Below, piece by piece: positions 22,245 to 32,353 of a DNA stretch of 64,000 bases. How positions within the stretch are numbered: the stretch's first letter is position 1; each line of letters opens with the position of its first letter. The position numbers were made by a program, and so were the translations under genes. This DNA is from Lotus japonicus (lineage: Eukaryota > Streptophyta > Magnoliopsida > Fabales > Fabaceae): assembly GCF_012489685.1 (NCBI RefSeq), contig NC_080043.1, positions 58,674,289 to 58,738,288 on the forward strand, written 5' to 3'. The notes beneath the pieces are model-generated. The model made no database searches and was not told the DNA's origin. It worked only from the letters and a program-made list of their open reading frames with translations.

Positions 22245-22318
22245 TGTTGGAAAATCCGCAAGTGTACGAATCCACCCGGTTTTAATTATCGAACCACAGG
22301 GATTGTGAGTGACTAAAT

Positions 22319-23614
22319 TGAAGGTGTGAAAAACGACTAGAAGGGGGGGTTGAATAGCGTTTTCAATATAAAAACTTTCCCCTTAAGATTTAAAGTAAAT
22401 CTTTTCGGTTTCTCTATGATAGATGGTGCAGCGGATAAAGATAGAGAGAAGAGAAAAGCACACAAGTATTTTATCCTGGTTCACTTGATAAATCCCTCAA
22501 GCTAATCCAGTCCACCCGTTAAGGTGATTTCTTCCTTCTTAGAATGAAGGCAATCCACTAATCAGATAATTGTTACAACTGCACTTGAACCCTACAAGTG
22601 ACTAACAATACACTGACTTAGCTCACACTAAGATTCACTCTCTTAGTCTTCTCTAGGATCCGATCAACCTTGATCTCCTAAAGGAATCACCACTAAGATT
22701 CACTCTCTTAGTCTTCTTAAGGATACTGACCTACCCGGTCCCTTAAGGAAAATCAAACAACTGTTTGAGGTTGGTGTTTACAAAGGTTTGCTTCTAAATA
22801 AGCTGAGTGTAAACTAAATAAGAATAGATGAAGAAAGTAGAGGCTTGAATCTTTTCTTGTATTGCAGCTCTTGATCTCTCTCTAGTCTTTCTTCTTTTCT
22901 TCAGCCTTTTATAGTCCAAGGTGCAAAGGATATTTCTGTTGAGAGAATATGACCGTTGGAGGGCATTTCTGGAACTTCCAGAACCTGCTGTGGCTGAACC
23001 TTGGTAGGTAGGCTTTTCAGAATAGTACACTGCTCTTGTACTTCTTGATAGAGACATTTGCCTTTAACCAATGACTTCTGATCAGAGGAATGCTTCGTGT
23101 TGGAACTTGTGAAGCTTGGTGATCAGAGTCAGAGGGAAGCTTGGATCCTCTGACCTTCGTAACTTCTGCTTCTGGACCTTCAGAGCCTCTGGTCCCTCAG
23201 AGCTTCTGGTCTTCAGATCTTCTGATCCTCTGATCTTCTGATCCTCTGATCCTCAGATCCTCTGATCCTCAGATCTTCTGATCTTCTGATCTTCAGTTCT
23301 TCTGATCCTCTGATCCTCAGATCCTCTGATCCTCAGATCTTCTGATCTTCTGATCTTCAGTTCTTCTGATCCTCTGATCTTCTGATCCTCTGATCCTCTG
23401 ATCTTCAGATCCTCTGATCTTCAGATCCTCTGATCCTTCTGATCTTCTGATCCTCAGATCTTCTGACGAATATATCTTCTGGTGTCAGAATCAGAACCTG
23501 TTTGTCAAAACACTCAAGACAAATATTAGAGTATCATAGTTGTTCATCCACAAATAAATACTTGTTATCATCAAAACATAGAGTTGTACCACATGACCAA
23601 ATCTTGATCTTACA
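22319..23614 (-). mobile_element. 3' LTR of element C (1296 bp)
   Basis: It starts TGAAGGTGTGAAAAACGACTAG and ends GATCTTACA. It carries a GATC-rich array (23200-23465) built from 'gatcctctgatcttct'-type units. Confidence 0.9.
23200..23465. repeat. GATC-rich array in the C LTR
   Basis: Dense repeats of 'tgatcctctgatcttc' with variants; GATC occurs about every 9-10 bases. The homologous place in the D LTRs (25290-25405, 29085-29205) has a shorter version and the other C LTR (31930-32200) a long one, so the array expands and contracts between copies. Confidence 0.9.
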
Positions 23615-24273
23615 ATCTCCCCCTTTTTGATGATGACAAAACCATGTATTTTGATGAACAACTCTAAACAAATAAACTGAATACACTCAGAGTATAAGGT
23701 ATCAGAGTTAAAACTTATCCTGATGTGTATAGTTTATCTTGCTCCTTCTGAATCCAAGACTCGTGCTTGATTCTGAGCTAAGCTCCCCCTGAATCTAATA
23801 CTTAATATCAACGTTAGTAATATCTAGATTCTGAGCTAAATAATATAGGAGTTGTCAAGATATTATAAGTTCTCCCCCTTTTTGTCATAAGCAAAAAGAA
23901 TGAAGGTGGAAAAAAAAAGTAAGAGCATAAGACGAAATCTCCCCCTCAGAAGGAATACCAAGGGATACTTGGCTGCTGATTAGTGTATCTTCTGATGAGA
24001 GCAGAAGTGTGGTTCTGGTGACATCTCCGTTCTGGACAAAATTTCATCTTCAGATACTTCAGAATGAGAAGCTATGAACCTACTCTTCTTCTGATGATGC
24101 AAGTCAGAAGTAGTATTAGCATCTTCTGATGTTGTTGCTTCTGGTTTGACAAGTTCTGAGTCTTTGTTTCTTTCTGAAACGGTCATGCTCATCTCTGCAA
24201 GCTTTTTCAGCTAGCTTTGACTTGACCAAATCTTACTCTACTGATGCCTCCAAGATCAACTTCACCTTCAGGT
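23615..24273 (-). pseudogene. Element C remnant between gag and polypurine tract
   Basis: The minus strand keeps a small frame at 24192-23980 (MSMTVSERNKDSEL, QKKSRFIASHSEVSEDEILS) that matches the integrase-RT linker of element A ([18 protein letters not shown] region). It shows that pol was lost by internal deletions on both sides of the linker. The same remnant is found in D at 28346-28558. Confidence 0.7.
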
Positions 24274-25132
24274 TCAAGTTTTGGATCTTGGGACATATGC
24301 CTTTCTCCCGTCATGTGTTGCCTGCATCCACTGTCCAGGTTCCATGGTTGGAGTTTCGATGGACCTATTGAAGATATCTGCAACATATATAATCTTATCC
24401 CTAGGTACCCACTTTCTGGGTTCTTTCTTGTTAGTTAGCCCAGAAGTTCTGACAACTTTGGGTCTTTCAACAGGATAATATAAAGGAATTTGAGCATGAT
24501 ATTTTGACATTGAGAAAGTTCCTTTCTTAAGAGATGATGGAGCAACTGCAGAAGGTTTAGAATGACCAATGCCATATATTCCATTTCTGCTTACGCCATA
24601 GATCATTGAAGCCATTAAGCTTCTGTCTACGCTTTTAGCCAGGAATCTTTGAAAAGATTTTTCATACTTAGATTCATTCTTACTATCAGAGGCATCACAT
24701 GCAACTACTTCTTCTAACTTAGTAATCTGGTTCTTAAGCACAGAGTTAGAATTAACCAAAGCATGATTTTCATTTTTCAAATCAGAAATAATTTTCTGAT
24801 GTTCAGAAGGAGTCTTGGAGACTGCAGATAAGTTCTTTTTCAACTTTTTATGCTTAGACAATAAAGAGTTATACTTATCCATGATATCAGACAAAGCATG
24901 TTTCAGTTCAGAGGTAGAGAAAGAAGAGAATACCTCATTTTCATCGTCTGAGTTAGGATCTCCTTCTGATTCTGAGTCAGAGTCAACAGCTTCCTTTGAC
25001 TCTGCTCCTTTGTCTTTGACAATGGCCATGAGTCCTTGGACTTCACCATCAGAGTCAACATCCTCTGACTCTGATTCATCAAAAGTCACCATCAGACTCT
25101 TCTTGGTCTTGAAGTGCTTCTTTGGCCTTTTG
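24274..25132 (-). pseudogene. gag: Element C gag, C-terminal part (split by D)
   Basis: It encodes the part after the zinc-knuckle position: [20 protein letters not shown], the acidic segment, the coiled coil ([19 protein letters not shown]) and the C-terminal GPRKWVPRDK-like block. It continues from 30124. The two parts add up to a whole number of codons when one copy of the ttttg duplication is counted, so the gag was intact when D landed. Where element A has the CCHC knuckle, C goes from 'SSKD' straight to a 'KKHFK' segment. Confidence 0.85.
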
Positions 25133-26324
25133 TGTTAGATCAAGATTTGGTCATGTGGTACAACTCTATGTTTTGATGATAACAAGTATTTATTTGTGGA
25201 TGAACAACTATGATACTCTAATGTTTGTCTTGAGTGTTTTGACAAACAGGTTCTGATTCTGACACCAGAAGATATATTCGTCAGAAGTTCAGAAGATCAG
25301 AGGATCTGAAGATCAGAGGATCTGAGGATCAGAGGATCTGAAGATCAGAGGATCAGAAGATCAGAGGATCAGAAGATCTGAGGATCAGAAGATCTGAAGA
25401 CCAGAAGCTCTGAGGGACCAGAGGCTCTGAAGGTTCAGAAGCTCTGAAGGTCCAGAAGCAGAAGTTACGAAGGTCAGAGGATCCAAGCATCCCTCTGACT
25501 CTGATCACCAAGCTTCACAAGTTCCAACACGAAGCATAACTCTGATCAGAAGTCTCCTAGGTTAAAAGGTCAAGTCGCTATCCAAGTACAAAAGCAAGTG
25601 TACCTTCCTGACGACCTACCTAACGTTCTCAGCCACAGCAGGTTCTGGAAGTTCCAGAAATGCCCTCCAACGGTCATATTCTCTCAACAGAAATATCCTT
25701 TGCACCTTGGACTATAAAAGGCTGAAGAAAAGAAGAAAGACTAAGAGAGCGAGAAGAGCGAGAGAAAACAAAGAGCTGCAATACAAGAGAAGATTCAAGC
25801 CTCTACTTTCTTCATCTATTCTTATTTGGTTTACACTCAGCTTATTTAGAAGCAAACTTTTGTAAACACCAACCTCAAACAGTTGTTTGATTTTCCTTAA
25901 GGGACCGGGTAGGTCAGTATCCTTAAGAAGACTAAGAGAGTGAATCTTAGTGGTGATTCCTTTAGGAGATCAAGGTTGATCGGATCCTAGAGAAGACTAA
26001 GAGAGTGAATCTTAGTGATAGCTAAGTCAGTGTATTGTTAGTCACTTGTTGGTTTCAAGTGCAGTTGTAACAATTATCTGATTAGTGGATTGCCTTCATT
26101 CTAAGAAGGAAGAAATCACCTTAACGGGTGGACTGGATTAGCTTGAGGGATTTATCAAGTGAACCAGGATAAAATACTTGTGTGCTTTTCTCTTCTCTCT
26201 ATCTTTATCCGCTGCACCATCTATCTTAGAGAAACCGAAAAGATTTACTTTAAATCTTAAGGGGAAAGTTTTTATATTGAAAACGCTATTCAACCCCCCC
26301 TTCTAGTCGTTTTTCACACCTTCA
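25133..26324 (+). mobile_element. 5' LTR of element D
   Basis: It starts TGTTAGATCAAGATTTGGTC and ends CACACCTTCA. The reverse complement matches the LTRs of C. 'ccttggactataaaagg' (about 25705) is a TATA-type promoter candidate (TATAAAAG). Confidence 0.92.
25709..25716 (+). promoter_or_regulatory. LTR promoter TATA box, element D
   Basis: TATAAAAG within 'ggactataaaaggctg', in the U3 part of the LTR. The 3' LTR has the same motif near 29512. Position and sequence fit a core promoter. Confidence 0.5.
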
Positions 26325-26326
26325 AT

Positions 26327-26338
26327 TGGTATCAGAGC
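26327..26338 (+). other. Primer binding site, element D
   Basis: TGGTATCAGAGC, complementary to the 3' end of initiator tRNA-Met, two bases after the LTR. Confidence 0.92.
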
Positions 26339-26398
26339 GCAAGTTCTGATTACCACACTTAACAGTGTTCAGTAGATCCGGGCCAGTGTGAAAAACTC

Positions 26399-28177
26399 AT
26401 GGATGCCACCACTACTACAAGCAAATATCAATACAGTGCAAGACCACCTATCTTTGATGGTCAGAGATTTGATTTCTGGAAAGACAGAATCAAAAGCTTC
26501 TTTCTTGGCTTTGATCCTGATCTTTGGGATTTTGTTGTTGATGGCTACACCCCTCCTGTCGATGAACATGGTGTAAAGATCCCAAGGAATAAGATGAGTG
26601 AAGATCAAAAGAAGGAATTCAGAGATCATCACAGATCAAGATCTATTCTGCAAAGTGCCATTTCATATGAAGAATATGAGAAAATTACTGATCGTGATTC
26701 CGCCAAGGGCATCTTTGAATCCTTGCAGATGTCTCATGAAGGAAACAAGAAAGTGAAAGAGACAAAAGCGTTGTCTCTAATCAAGCAGTATGAATCCTTC
26801 CAAATGGAACCTGACGAATCCATTGAGGATATGTTTTCCAGATTTCAGTTGCTCGTAGCTGGAATAAGACCCCTCAGCAACAGCTACACCACTGCGGATC
26901 ATGTCATGAGGATCCTTAGAGGTCTTCCTGAAAGCTGGATGCCTTTGATAACTTCCTTGGAGCTAACTAGAGATGTTGAGCAGATGAGTTTGGAAGAACT
27001 CATAAGCATACTGAAGTGTCATGAATTAAAGCGTGCTGAACATCAAGATCACAAGAAGAAGTCTATTGCCTTGAAATCCAAATCTGAAAAGGCTAAGACT
27101 CTCCAAGCTGGAACAGAAGAATCCGAAGAAGCATCAGAAGATTCTGATGAAGATGAGCTGACTCTGATATCCAGAAAGTTCAACTGCATCTGGAAGCACA
27201 GGCAGAGCAAATACAAAGGTTCATCAAAGGACGAAAAGTCAAAGAAGCATTTCAAACCAAAGAAAAGTCTGATGGTGACTTTTGATGAATCAGAATCAGA
27301 GGATGTTGACTCTGATGGTAAAGTCCAAGGACTCGTGGCTATTGTCAAAGACAAAGGAGCAGAGTCAAAGGAAGCTGTTGACTCTGACTCAGAATCAGAA
27401 GGAGATCCAGACTCTGACGATGAAAATGAGGTATTTGATTCTTTCTCAACTTCTGAACTTAAAGATGCTTTGTCTGAAATTATGGATAAATATAACTCTC
27501 TCTTGACTAAGCATAAAAGGTTGAAAAAGAATTTCTCTGCTGCCTCTGAAACTTCTTCTGAACATGAGAAAATCATATCTGATTTGAAAAATGATAACCA
27601 TGCTTTAGTTAATTCTAACTCTGTGCTTAAGAATCAAATTGCTAAGTTAGAAGAAGTTATTGCCTGCGATGCCTCTGATAGTAAGCATGAATCTAAGTAT
27701 GAAAAATCTTTTCAAAGATTCCTAGCTAAAAGCGTAGATAGAAGCTTAATGGCTTCTATGATCTATGGCGTAAGCAGAAATGGAATGCATGGCATTGGCT
27801 ATTCTAAACCAATTAGAAATGAGCCCTCTGTGCCTAAAGCTAAATCTTTGTATGAATGCTTTGTTCCCTCTAGTACCATATTGCCTGACCCTGTACCTGC
27901 TGAAGCTGCTAAACCTCCTCTTATAAAAGGAACTTTCTCTATGTCAAAATATCATGCTAAAATTCCTTTATATTATCCTGTTGAAAGACCCAAAGTTGTC
28001 AGAACTTCTGGGCTAACTAACAAGAAAGGACCCAGAAAGTGGGTACCTAGGGATAAGATTATATATGTTGCAGATATCTTCAATAGGTCCATCGAAACTC
28101 CAACCGTGGAACCTGGACAGTGGATGCAAGCAACACATGACGGGAGAAAGGCATATGTCCCAAGATCCAAAACTTGA
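26399..28177 (+). CDS. gag: Gag of element D, no zinc knuckle
   Basis: A 592-residue intact frame that starts MDATTTTSKYQYSARPPIFD. It has the copia capsid-type domain (about 15-220), the acidic segment ([17 protein letters not shown]), then 'KYKGSSKDEKSKKHFKPKKS', where A has an extra ~30 residues including [14 protein letters not shown]. The CCHC knuckle is therefore deleted in frame. Second acidic segment, coiled coil and the C-terminal [18 protein letters not shown] follow as in A. The pol frame (+1) overlaps the end and still encodes the start of the protease (NLDSGCKQHMTG at about 28113-28148). RNA packaging without a knuckle would have to rest on the basic residues or on a helper gag. 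Confidence 0.9.
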   Translation: MDATTTTSKYQYSARPPIFDGQRFDFWKDRIKSFFLGFDPDLWDFVVDGYTPPVDEHGVKIPRNKMSEDQKKEFRDHHRSRSILQSAISYEEYEKITDRDSAKGIFESLQMSHEGNKKVKETKALSLIKQYESFQMEPDESIEDMFSRFQLLVAGIRPLSNSYTTADHVMRILRGLPESWMPLITSLELTRDVEQMSLEELISILKCHELKRAEHQDHKKKSIALKSKSEKAKTLQAGTEESEEASEDSDEDELTLISRKFNCIWKHRQSKYKGSSKDEKSKKHFKPKKSLMVTFDESESEDVDSDGKVQGLVAIVKDKGAESKEAVDSDSESEGDPDSDDENEVFDSFSTSELKDALSEIMDKYNSLLTKHKRLKKNFSAASETSSEHEKIISDLKNDNHALVNSNSVLKNQIAKLEEVIACDASDSKHESKYEKSFQRFLAKSVDRSLMASMIYGVSRNGMHGIGYSKPIRNEPSVPKAKSLYECFVPSSTILPDPVPAEAAKPPLIKGTFSMSKYHAKIPLYYPVERPKVVRTSGLTNKKGPRKWVPRDKIIYVADIFNRSIETPTVEPGQWMQATHDGRKAYVPRSKT

Positions 28178-28345
28178 ACCTGAAGGTGAAGTTGATCTTG
28201 GAGGCATCAGTAGAGCAAGATTTGGTCAAGGAATCATTGGTTTTTGATATGAACCCCTCTGTTGATATTCTGAACGCTATTCATGTTAGAATTAATGATA
28301 AGCTTGACTCTGACAAGTCAAAGCTAGCTGAAAAAGCTTGCAGAG
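28065..28345 (+). pseudogene. Protease stub and linker remnant of element D
   Basis: In the +1 frame relative to gag, the sequence starts MLQISSIGPSKLQPWNLDSG, the protease start of element A, but ends after about 60 codons. At about 28270 it picks up sequence equivalent to the A pol integrase-RT linker (HVRINDKLDSDKSKLAEK). The integrase core is deleted between the two. Confidence 0.75.
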
Positions 28346-28558
28346 ATGAGCATGACCGTTTCAGAAAGAAACAAAGACTCAGAACTTGACGAACCAGAAG
28401 CAACAACATCAGAAGATGCTACTACAACTTCTGACTTGCGTCATCAGAAGAAGAGTAGGTTCCTAGCTTCTCATTCTGAAGTATCTGAAGATGAAATTTT
28501 GTCCAGAACGGAGATGTCACCAGAACCACACTTCTGCTCTCATCAGAAGATATGCTAA
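28346..28558 (+). pseudogene. Linker-derived 70-codon ORF of element D
   Basis: It reads MSMTVSERNKDSELDEPEAT and LRHQKKSRFLASHSEVSEDE. This matches the A pol linker region before RT, and the C copy at 23980-24192. It is open in both C and D, but I see no domain in it. RT and RNase H are deleted after it. Confidence 0.55.
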
Positions 28559-28916
28559 TCAGAAGCCAAGTATCCCTTGGTATTACTTCTGAGGGGGAGT
28601 ATTTCGTCTTTTACTCTTACTATTTTTTTTTCCACCTTCATTCTTTTTGCTTATGACAAAAAGGGGGAGAACTTATAGTATCTTGACAACTCAACTCCTA
28701 CATCATTTAGCTCAGAATCTAGACTTTACTAACGTTGATATTAAGTATTAGATTCAGGGGGAGCTTAGCTCAGAATCAAGCACGAGACTTGGATTCAGAA
28801 GGAGCAAGATAAACTATACACATCAGGATAAGTTTTAACTCTGATACCTTATACTCTGAGTGTATTCAGTTTATTTGTTTAGAGTTGTTCATCAAAATAC
28901 ATGGTTTTGTCATCAT

Positions 28917-28931
28917 CAAAAAGGGGGAGAT
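28917..28931 (+). other. Polypurine tract of element D
   Basis: AAAAAGGGGGAGAT immediately before the 3' LTR; a similar 'acaaaaagggggagaactt' lies 260 bases upstream (28655-28675) and may be a second tract. Confidence 0.85.
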
Positions 28932-30123
28932 TGTTAGATCAAGATTTGGTCATGTGGTACAACTCTATGTTTTGATGATAACAAGTATTTATTTGTGGAT
29001 GAACAACTATGATACTCTAATGTTTGTCTTGAGTGTTTTGACAAACAGGTTCTGATTCTGACACCAGAAGATATATTCGTCAGAAGTTCAGAAGATCAGA
29101 GGATCTGAAGATCAGAGGATCTGAGGATCAGAGGATCTGAAGATCAGAGGATCAGAAGATCAGAGGATCAGAAGATCTGAGGATCAGAAGATCTGAAGAC
29201 CAGAAGCTCTGAGGGACCAGAGGCTCTGAAGGTTCAGAAGCTCTGAAGGTCCAGAAGCAGAAGTTACGAAGGTCAGAGGATCCAAGCATCCCTCTGACTC
29301 TGATCACCAAGCTTCACAAGTTCCAACACGAAGCATAACTCTGATCAGAAGTCTCCTAGGTTAAAAGGTCAAGTCGCTATCCAAGTACAAAAGCAAGTGT
29401 ACCTTCCTGACGACCTACCTAACGTTCTCAGCCACAGCAGGTTCTGGAAGTTCCAGAAATGCCCTCCAACGGTCATATTCTCTCAACAGAAATATCCTTT
29501 GCACCTTGGACTATAAAAGGCTGAAGAAAAGAAGAAAGACTAAGAGAGCGAGAAGAGCGAGAGAAAACAAAGAGCTGCAATACAAGAGAAGATTCAAGCC
29601 TCTACTTTCTTCATCTATTCTTATTTGGTTTACACTCAGCTTATTTAGAAGCAAACTTTTGTAAACACCAACCTCAAACAGTTGTTTGATTTTCCTTAAG
29701 GGACCGGGTAGGTCAGTATCCTTAAGAAGACTAAGAGAGTGAATCTTAGTGGTGATTCCTTTAGGAGATCAAGGTTGATCGGATCCTAGAGAAGACTAAG
29801 AGAGTGAATCTTAGTGATAGCTAAGTCAGTGTATTGTTAGTCACTTGTTGGTTTCAAGTGCAGTTGTAACAATTATCTGATTAGTGGATTGCCTTCATTC
29901 TAAGAAGGAAGAAATCACCTTAACGGGTGGACTGGATTAGCTTGAGGGATTTATCAAGTGAACCAGGATAAAATACTTGTGTGCTTTTCTCTTCTCTCTA
30001 TCTTTATCCGCTGCACCATCTATCTTAGAGAAACCGAAAAGATTTACTTTAAATCTTAAGGGGAAAGTTTTTATATTGAAAACGCTATTCAACCCCCCCT
30101 TCTAGTCGTTTTTCACACCTTCA
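28932..30123 (+). mobile_element. 3' LTR of element D
   Basis: Same length as the 5' LTR and apparently identical to it, at a constant offset of 3799. It ends CACACCTTCA and is followed by the ttttg duplication. Confidence 0.92.
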
Positions 30124-30961
30124 TTTTGTCCTTTGATGAACCTTTGTATTTGCTCTGCCTGTGCTTCCAGATGCAGTTGAGCTTTCTGGATATCAGAGTC
30201 AGCTCATCTTCATCAGAATATTCTGATGCTTCTTCAGATTCTTCTGCTGCTGCTTGGAGAGCCTTAGCCTTTTCAGATTTGGATTTCAAGGCTATAGACT
30301 TCTTCTTCTGATCCTGATGTTCAGCCCGCTTTAGTTCATGACACTTTAGTATGCTTATGAGTTCTTCCAAACTCATCTGCTCAACATCTCTAGTTAGCTC
30401 CAAGGAAGTTATCAAAGGCATCCAGCTTTCAGGAAGACCTCTAAGGATCCTCATGACATGATCCGCAGTGGTGTAGCTATTGCTGAGGGGTCTTATTCCA
30501 GCTACGAGCAACTGAAATCTGGAAAACATATCCTCAATGGATTCGTTAGGTTCCATGATGAAGGATTCATATTTCTGGATCAAGGACAGCGCCTTTGATT
30601 CTTTCACTTTCTTGTTTCCTTCATGAGACAACTTCAAGGATTCAAAGATGCCCTTGGCGGAATCACGATCAGTAATTTTCTCATATTCTTCATATGAAAT
30701 GGCACTTTGCAGAATAGCTCTTGATCGGTGATGATCTCTGAACTCCTTCTTTTGATCTTCACTCATCTTCTCCCTTGGGATCTTTACACCATGTACATCA
30801 ACAGGAGGGGTGTAGCCATCAACAACAAAATCCCAAAGATCAGGATCAAAGCCAAGAAAGAAGCTTTTGATTCTGTCTTTCCAGATATCAAATCTCTGAC
30901 CATCAAAGATAGGTGGTCTTGCACTGTATTGATATTTGCTTGTAGTAGTGGTGGAATCCAT
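30124..30961 (-). pseudogene. gag: Element C gag, N-terminal part (split by D)
   Basis: Starts MDSTTTTSKYQYSARPPIFD, followed by the capsid-type domain and acidic segment up to 'YKGSSKD'. It is more than 90% alike to the D gag by eye. The D insertion separates it from its second part (25132-24274). The ATG lies 60 bases after the PBS, as in A and D. Confidence 0.87.
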
Positions 30962-31021
30962 GAGTTTTTCACATTGGCCCGGATCTACTGAACACTGTTA
31001 AGTGTGGTAATCAGAACTTGC

Positions 31022-31033
31022 GCTCTGATACCA
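31022..31033 (-). other. Primer binding site, element C
   Basis: Reads TGGTATCAGAGC on the minus strand; initiator tRNA-Met type, two bases from the LTR. Confidence 0.9.
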
Positions 31034-31035
31034 AT

Positions 31036-32348
31036 TGAAGGTGTGAAAAACGACTAGAAGGGGGGGTTGAATAGCGTTTTCAATATAAAAACTTTCCCCT
31101 TAAGATTTAAAGTAAATCTTTTCGGTTTCTCTACGATAGATGGTGCAGCGGATAAAGATAGAGAGAAGAGAAAAGCACACAAGTATTTTATCCTGGTTCA
31201 CTTGATAAATCCCTCAAGCTAATCCAGTCCACCCGTTAAGGTGATTTCTTCCTTCTTAGAATGAAGGCAATCCACTAATCAGATAATTGTTACAACTGCA
31301 CTTGAACCCTACAAGTGACTAACAATACACTGACTTAGCTCACACTAAGATTCACTCTCTTAGTCTTCTCTAGGATCCGATCAACCTTGATCTCCTAAAG
31401 GAATCACCACTAAGATTCACTCTCTTAGTCTTCTTAAGGATACTGACCTACCCGGTCCCTTAAGGAAAATCAAACAACTGTTTGAGGTTGGTGTTTACAA
31501 AGGTTTGCTTCTAAATAAGCTGAGTGTAAACTAAATAAGAATAGATGAAGAAAGTAGAGGCTTGAATCTTTTCTTGTATTGCAGCTCTTGATCTCTCTCT
31601 AGTCTTTCTTCTTTTCTTCAGCCTTTTATAGTCCAAGGTGCAAAGGATATTTCTGTTGAGAGAATATGACCGTTGGAGGGCATTTCTGGAACTTCCAGAA
31701 CCTGCTGTGGCTGAACCTTAGTAGGTAGGCTTTTCAGAATAGTACACTGCTCTTGTACTTCTTGATAGAGACATTTGCCTTTAACCAATGACTTCTGATC
31801 AGAGGAATGCTTCGTGTTGGAACTTGTGAAGCTTGGTGATCAGAGTCAGAGGGAAGCTTGGATCCTCTGACCTTCGTAACTTCTGCTTCTGGACCTTCAG
31901 AGCTTCTGGACCTTCAGAGCCTCTGGTCCCTCAGAGCTTCTGGTCTTCAGATCTTCTGATCCTCTGATCTTCTGATCCTCTGATCCTCAGATCCTCTGAT
32001 CCTCAGATCTTCTGATCTTCTGATCTTCAGTTCTTCTGATCCTCTGATCCTCAGATCCTCTGATCCTCAGATCTTCTGATCTTCTGATCTTCAGTTCTTC
32101 TGATCCTCTGATCTTCTGATCCTCTGATCCTCTGATCTTCAGATCCTCTGATCTTCAGATCCTCTGATCCTTCTGATCTTCTGATCCTCAGATCTTCTGA
32201 CGAATATATCTTCTGGTGTCAGAATCAGAACCTGTTTGTCAAAACACTCAAGACAAATATTAGAGTATCATAGTTGTTCATCCACAAATAAATACTTGTT
32301 ATCATCAAAACATAGAGTTGTACCACATGACCAAATCTTGATCTTACA
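31036..32348 (-). mobile_element. 5' LTR of element C (1313 bp)
   Basis: Partner of the LTR at 22319-23614, with one extra 18-base 'ttctggaccttcagagc' unit (near 31890-31925) and scattered substitutions. It ends GATCTTACA and is followed by the taaat duplication. Confidence 0.9.
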
Positions 32349-32353
32349 TAAAT

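Larger units (their letters stand above)
25133..30123 (+). mobile_element. Element D: gag-only copia, intact, recent
   Basis: A complete 4991-bp element with LTRs at 25133-26324 and 28932-30123 (1192 bp each, no difference seen on reading), a PBS, a long gag, remnants of protease and linker, and a polypurine tract. It is flanked by ttttg (25128-25132 and 30124-30128) within the gag of C, on the opposite strand. It has no integrase, RT or RNase H, so mobilisation would need enzymes in trans. It belongs to the same family as C. Confidence 0.92.
22319..32348 (-). mobile_element. Element C: gag-only copia, interrupted by D
   Basis: Minus strand: 5' LTR 32348-31036, PBS 31033-31022, gag (two parts), protease stub and linker remnant, polypurine tract at 23615-23632, 3' LTR 23614-22319. 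It is flanked by taaat (22314-22318 and 32349-32353) inside the left LTR of E. Integrase core, RT and RNase H are absent. The two LTRs differ by an 18-base unit in the 'ttctggaccttcagagc' repeat and a few substitutions, so it is older than D. Such gag-bearing, pol-less elements are known in plants as TR-GAG. Confidence 0.88.

Noticed and set aside
27049..27576. Long minus-strand ORF of 175 residues in element D
   Set aside because: It is the antisense shadow of the acidic Ser/Asp/Glu segment of gag; the same shadow occurs in A and C.
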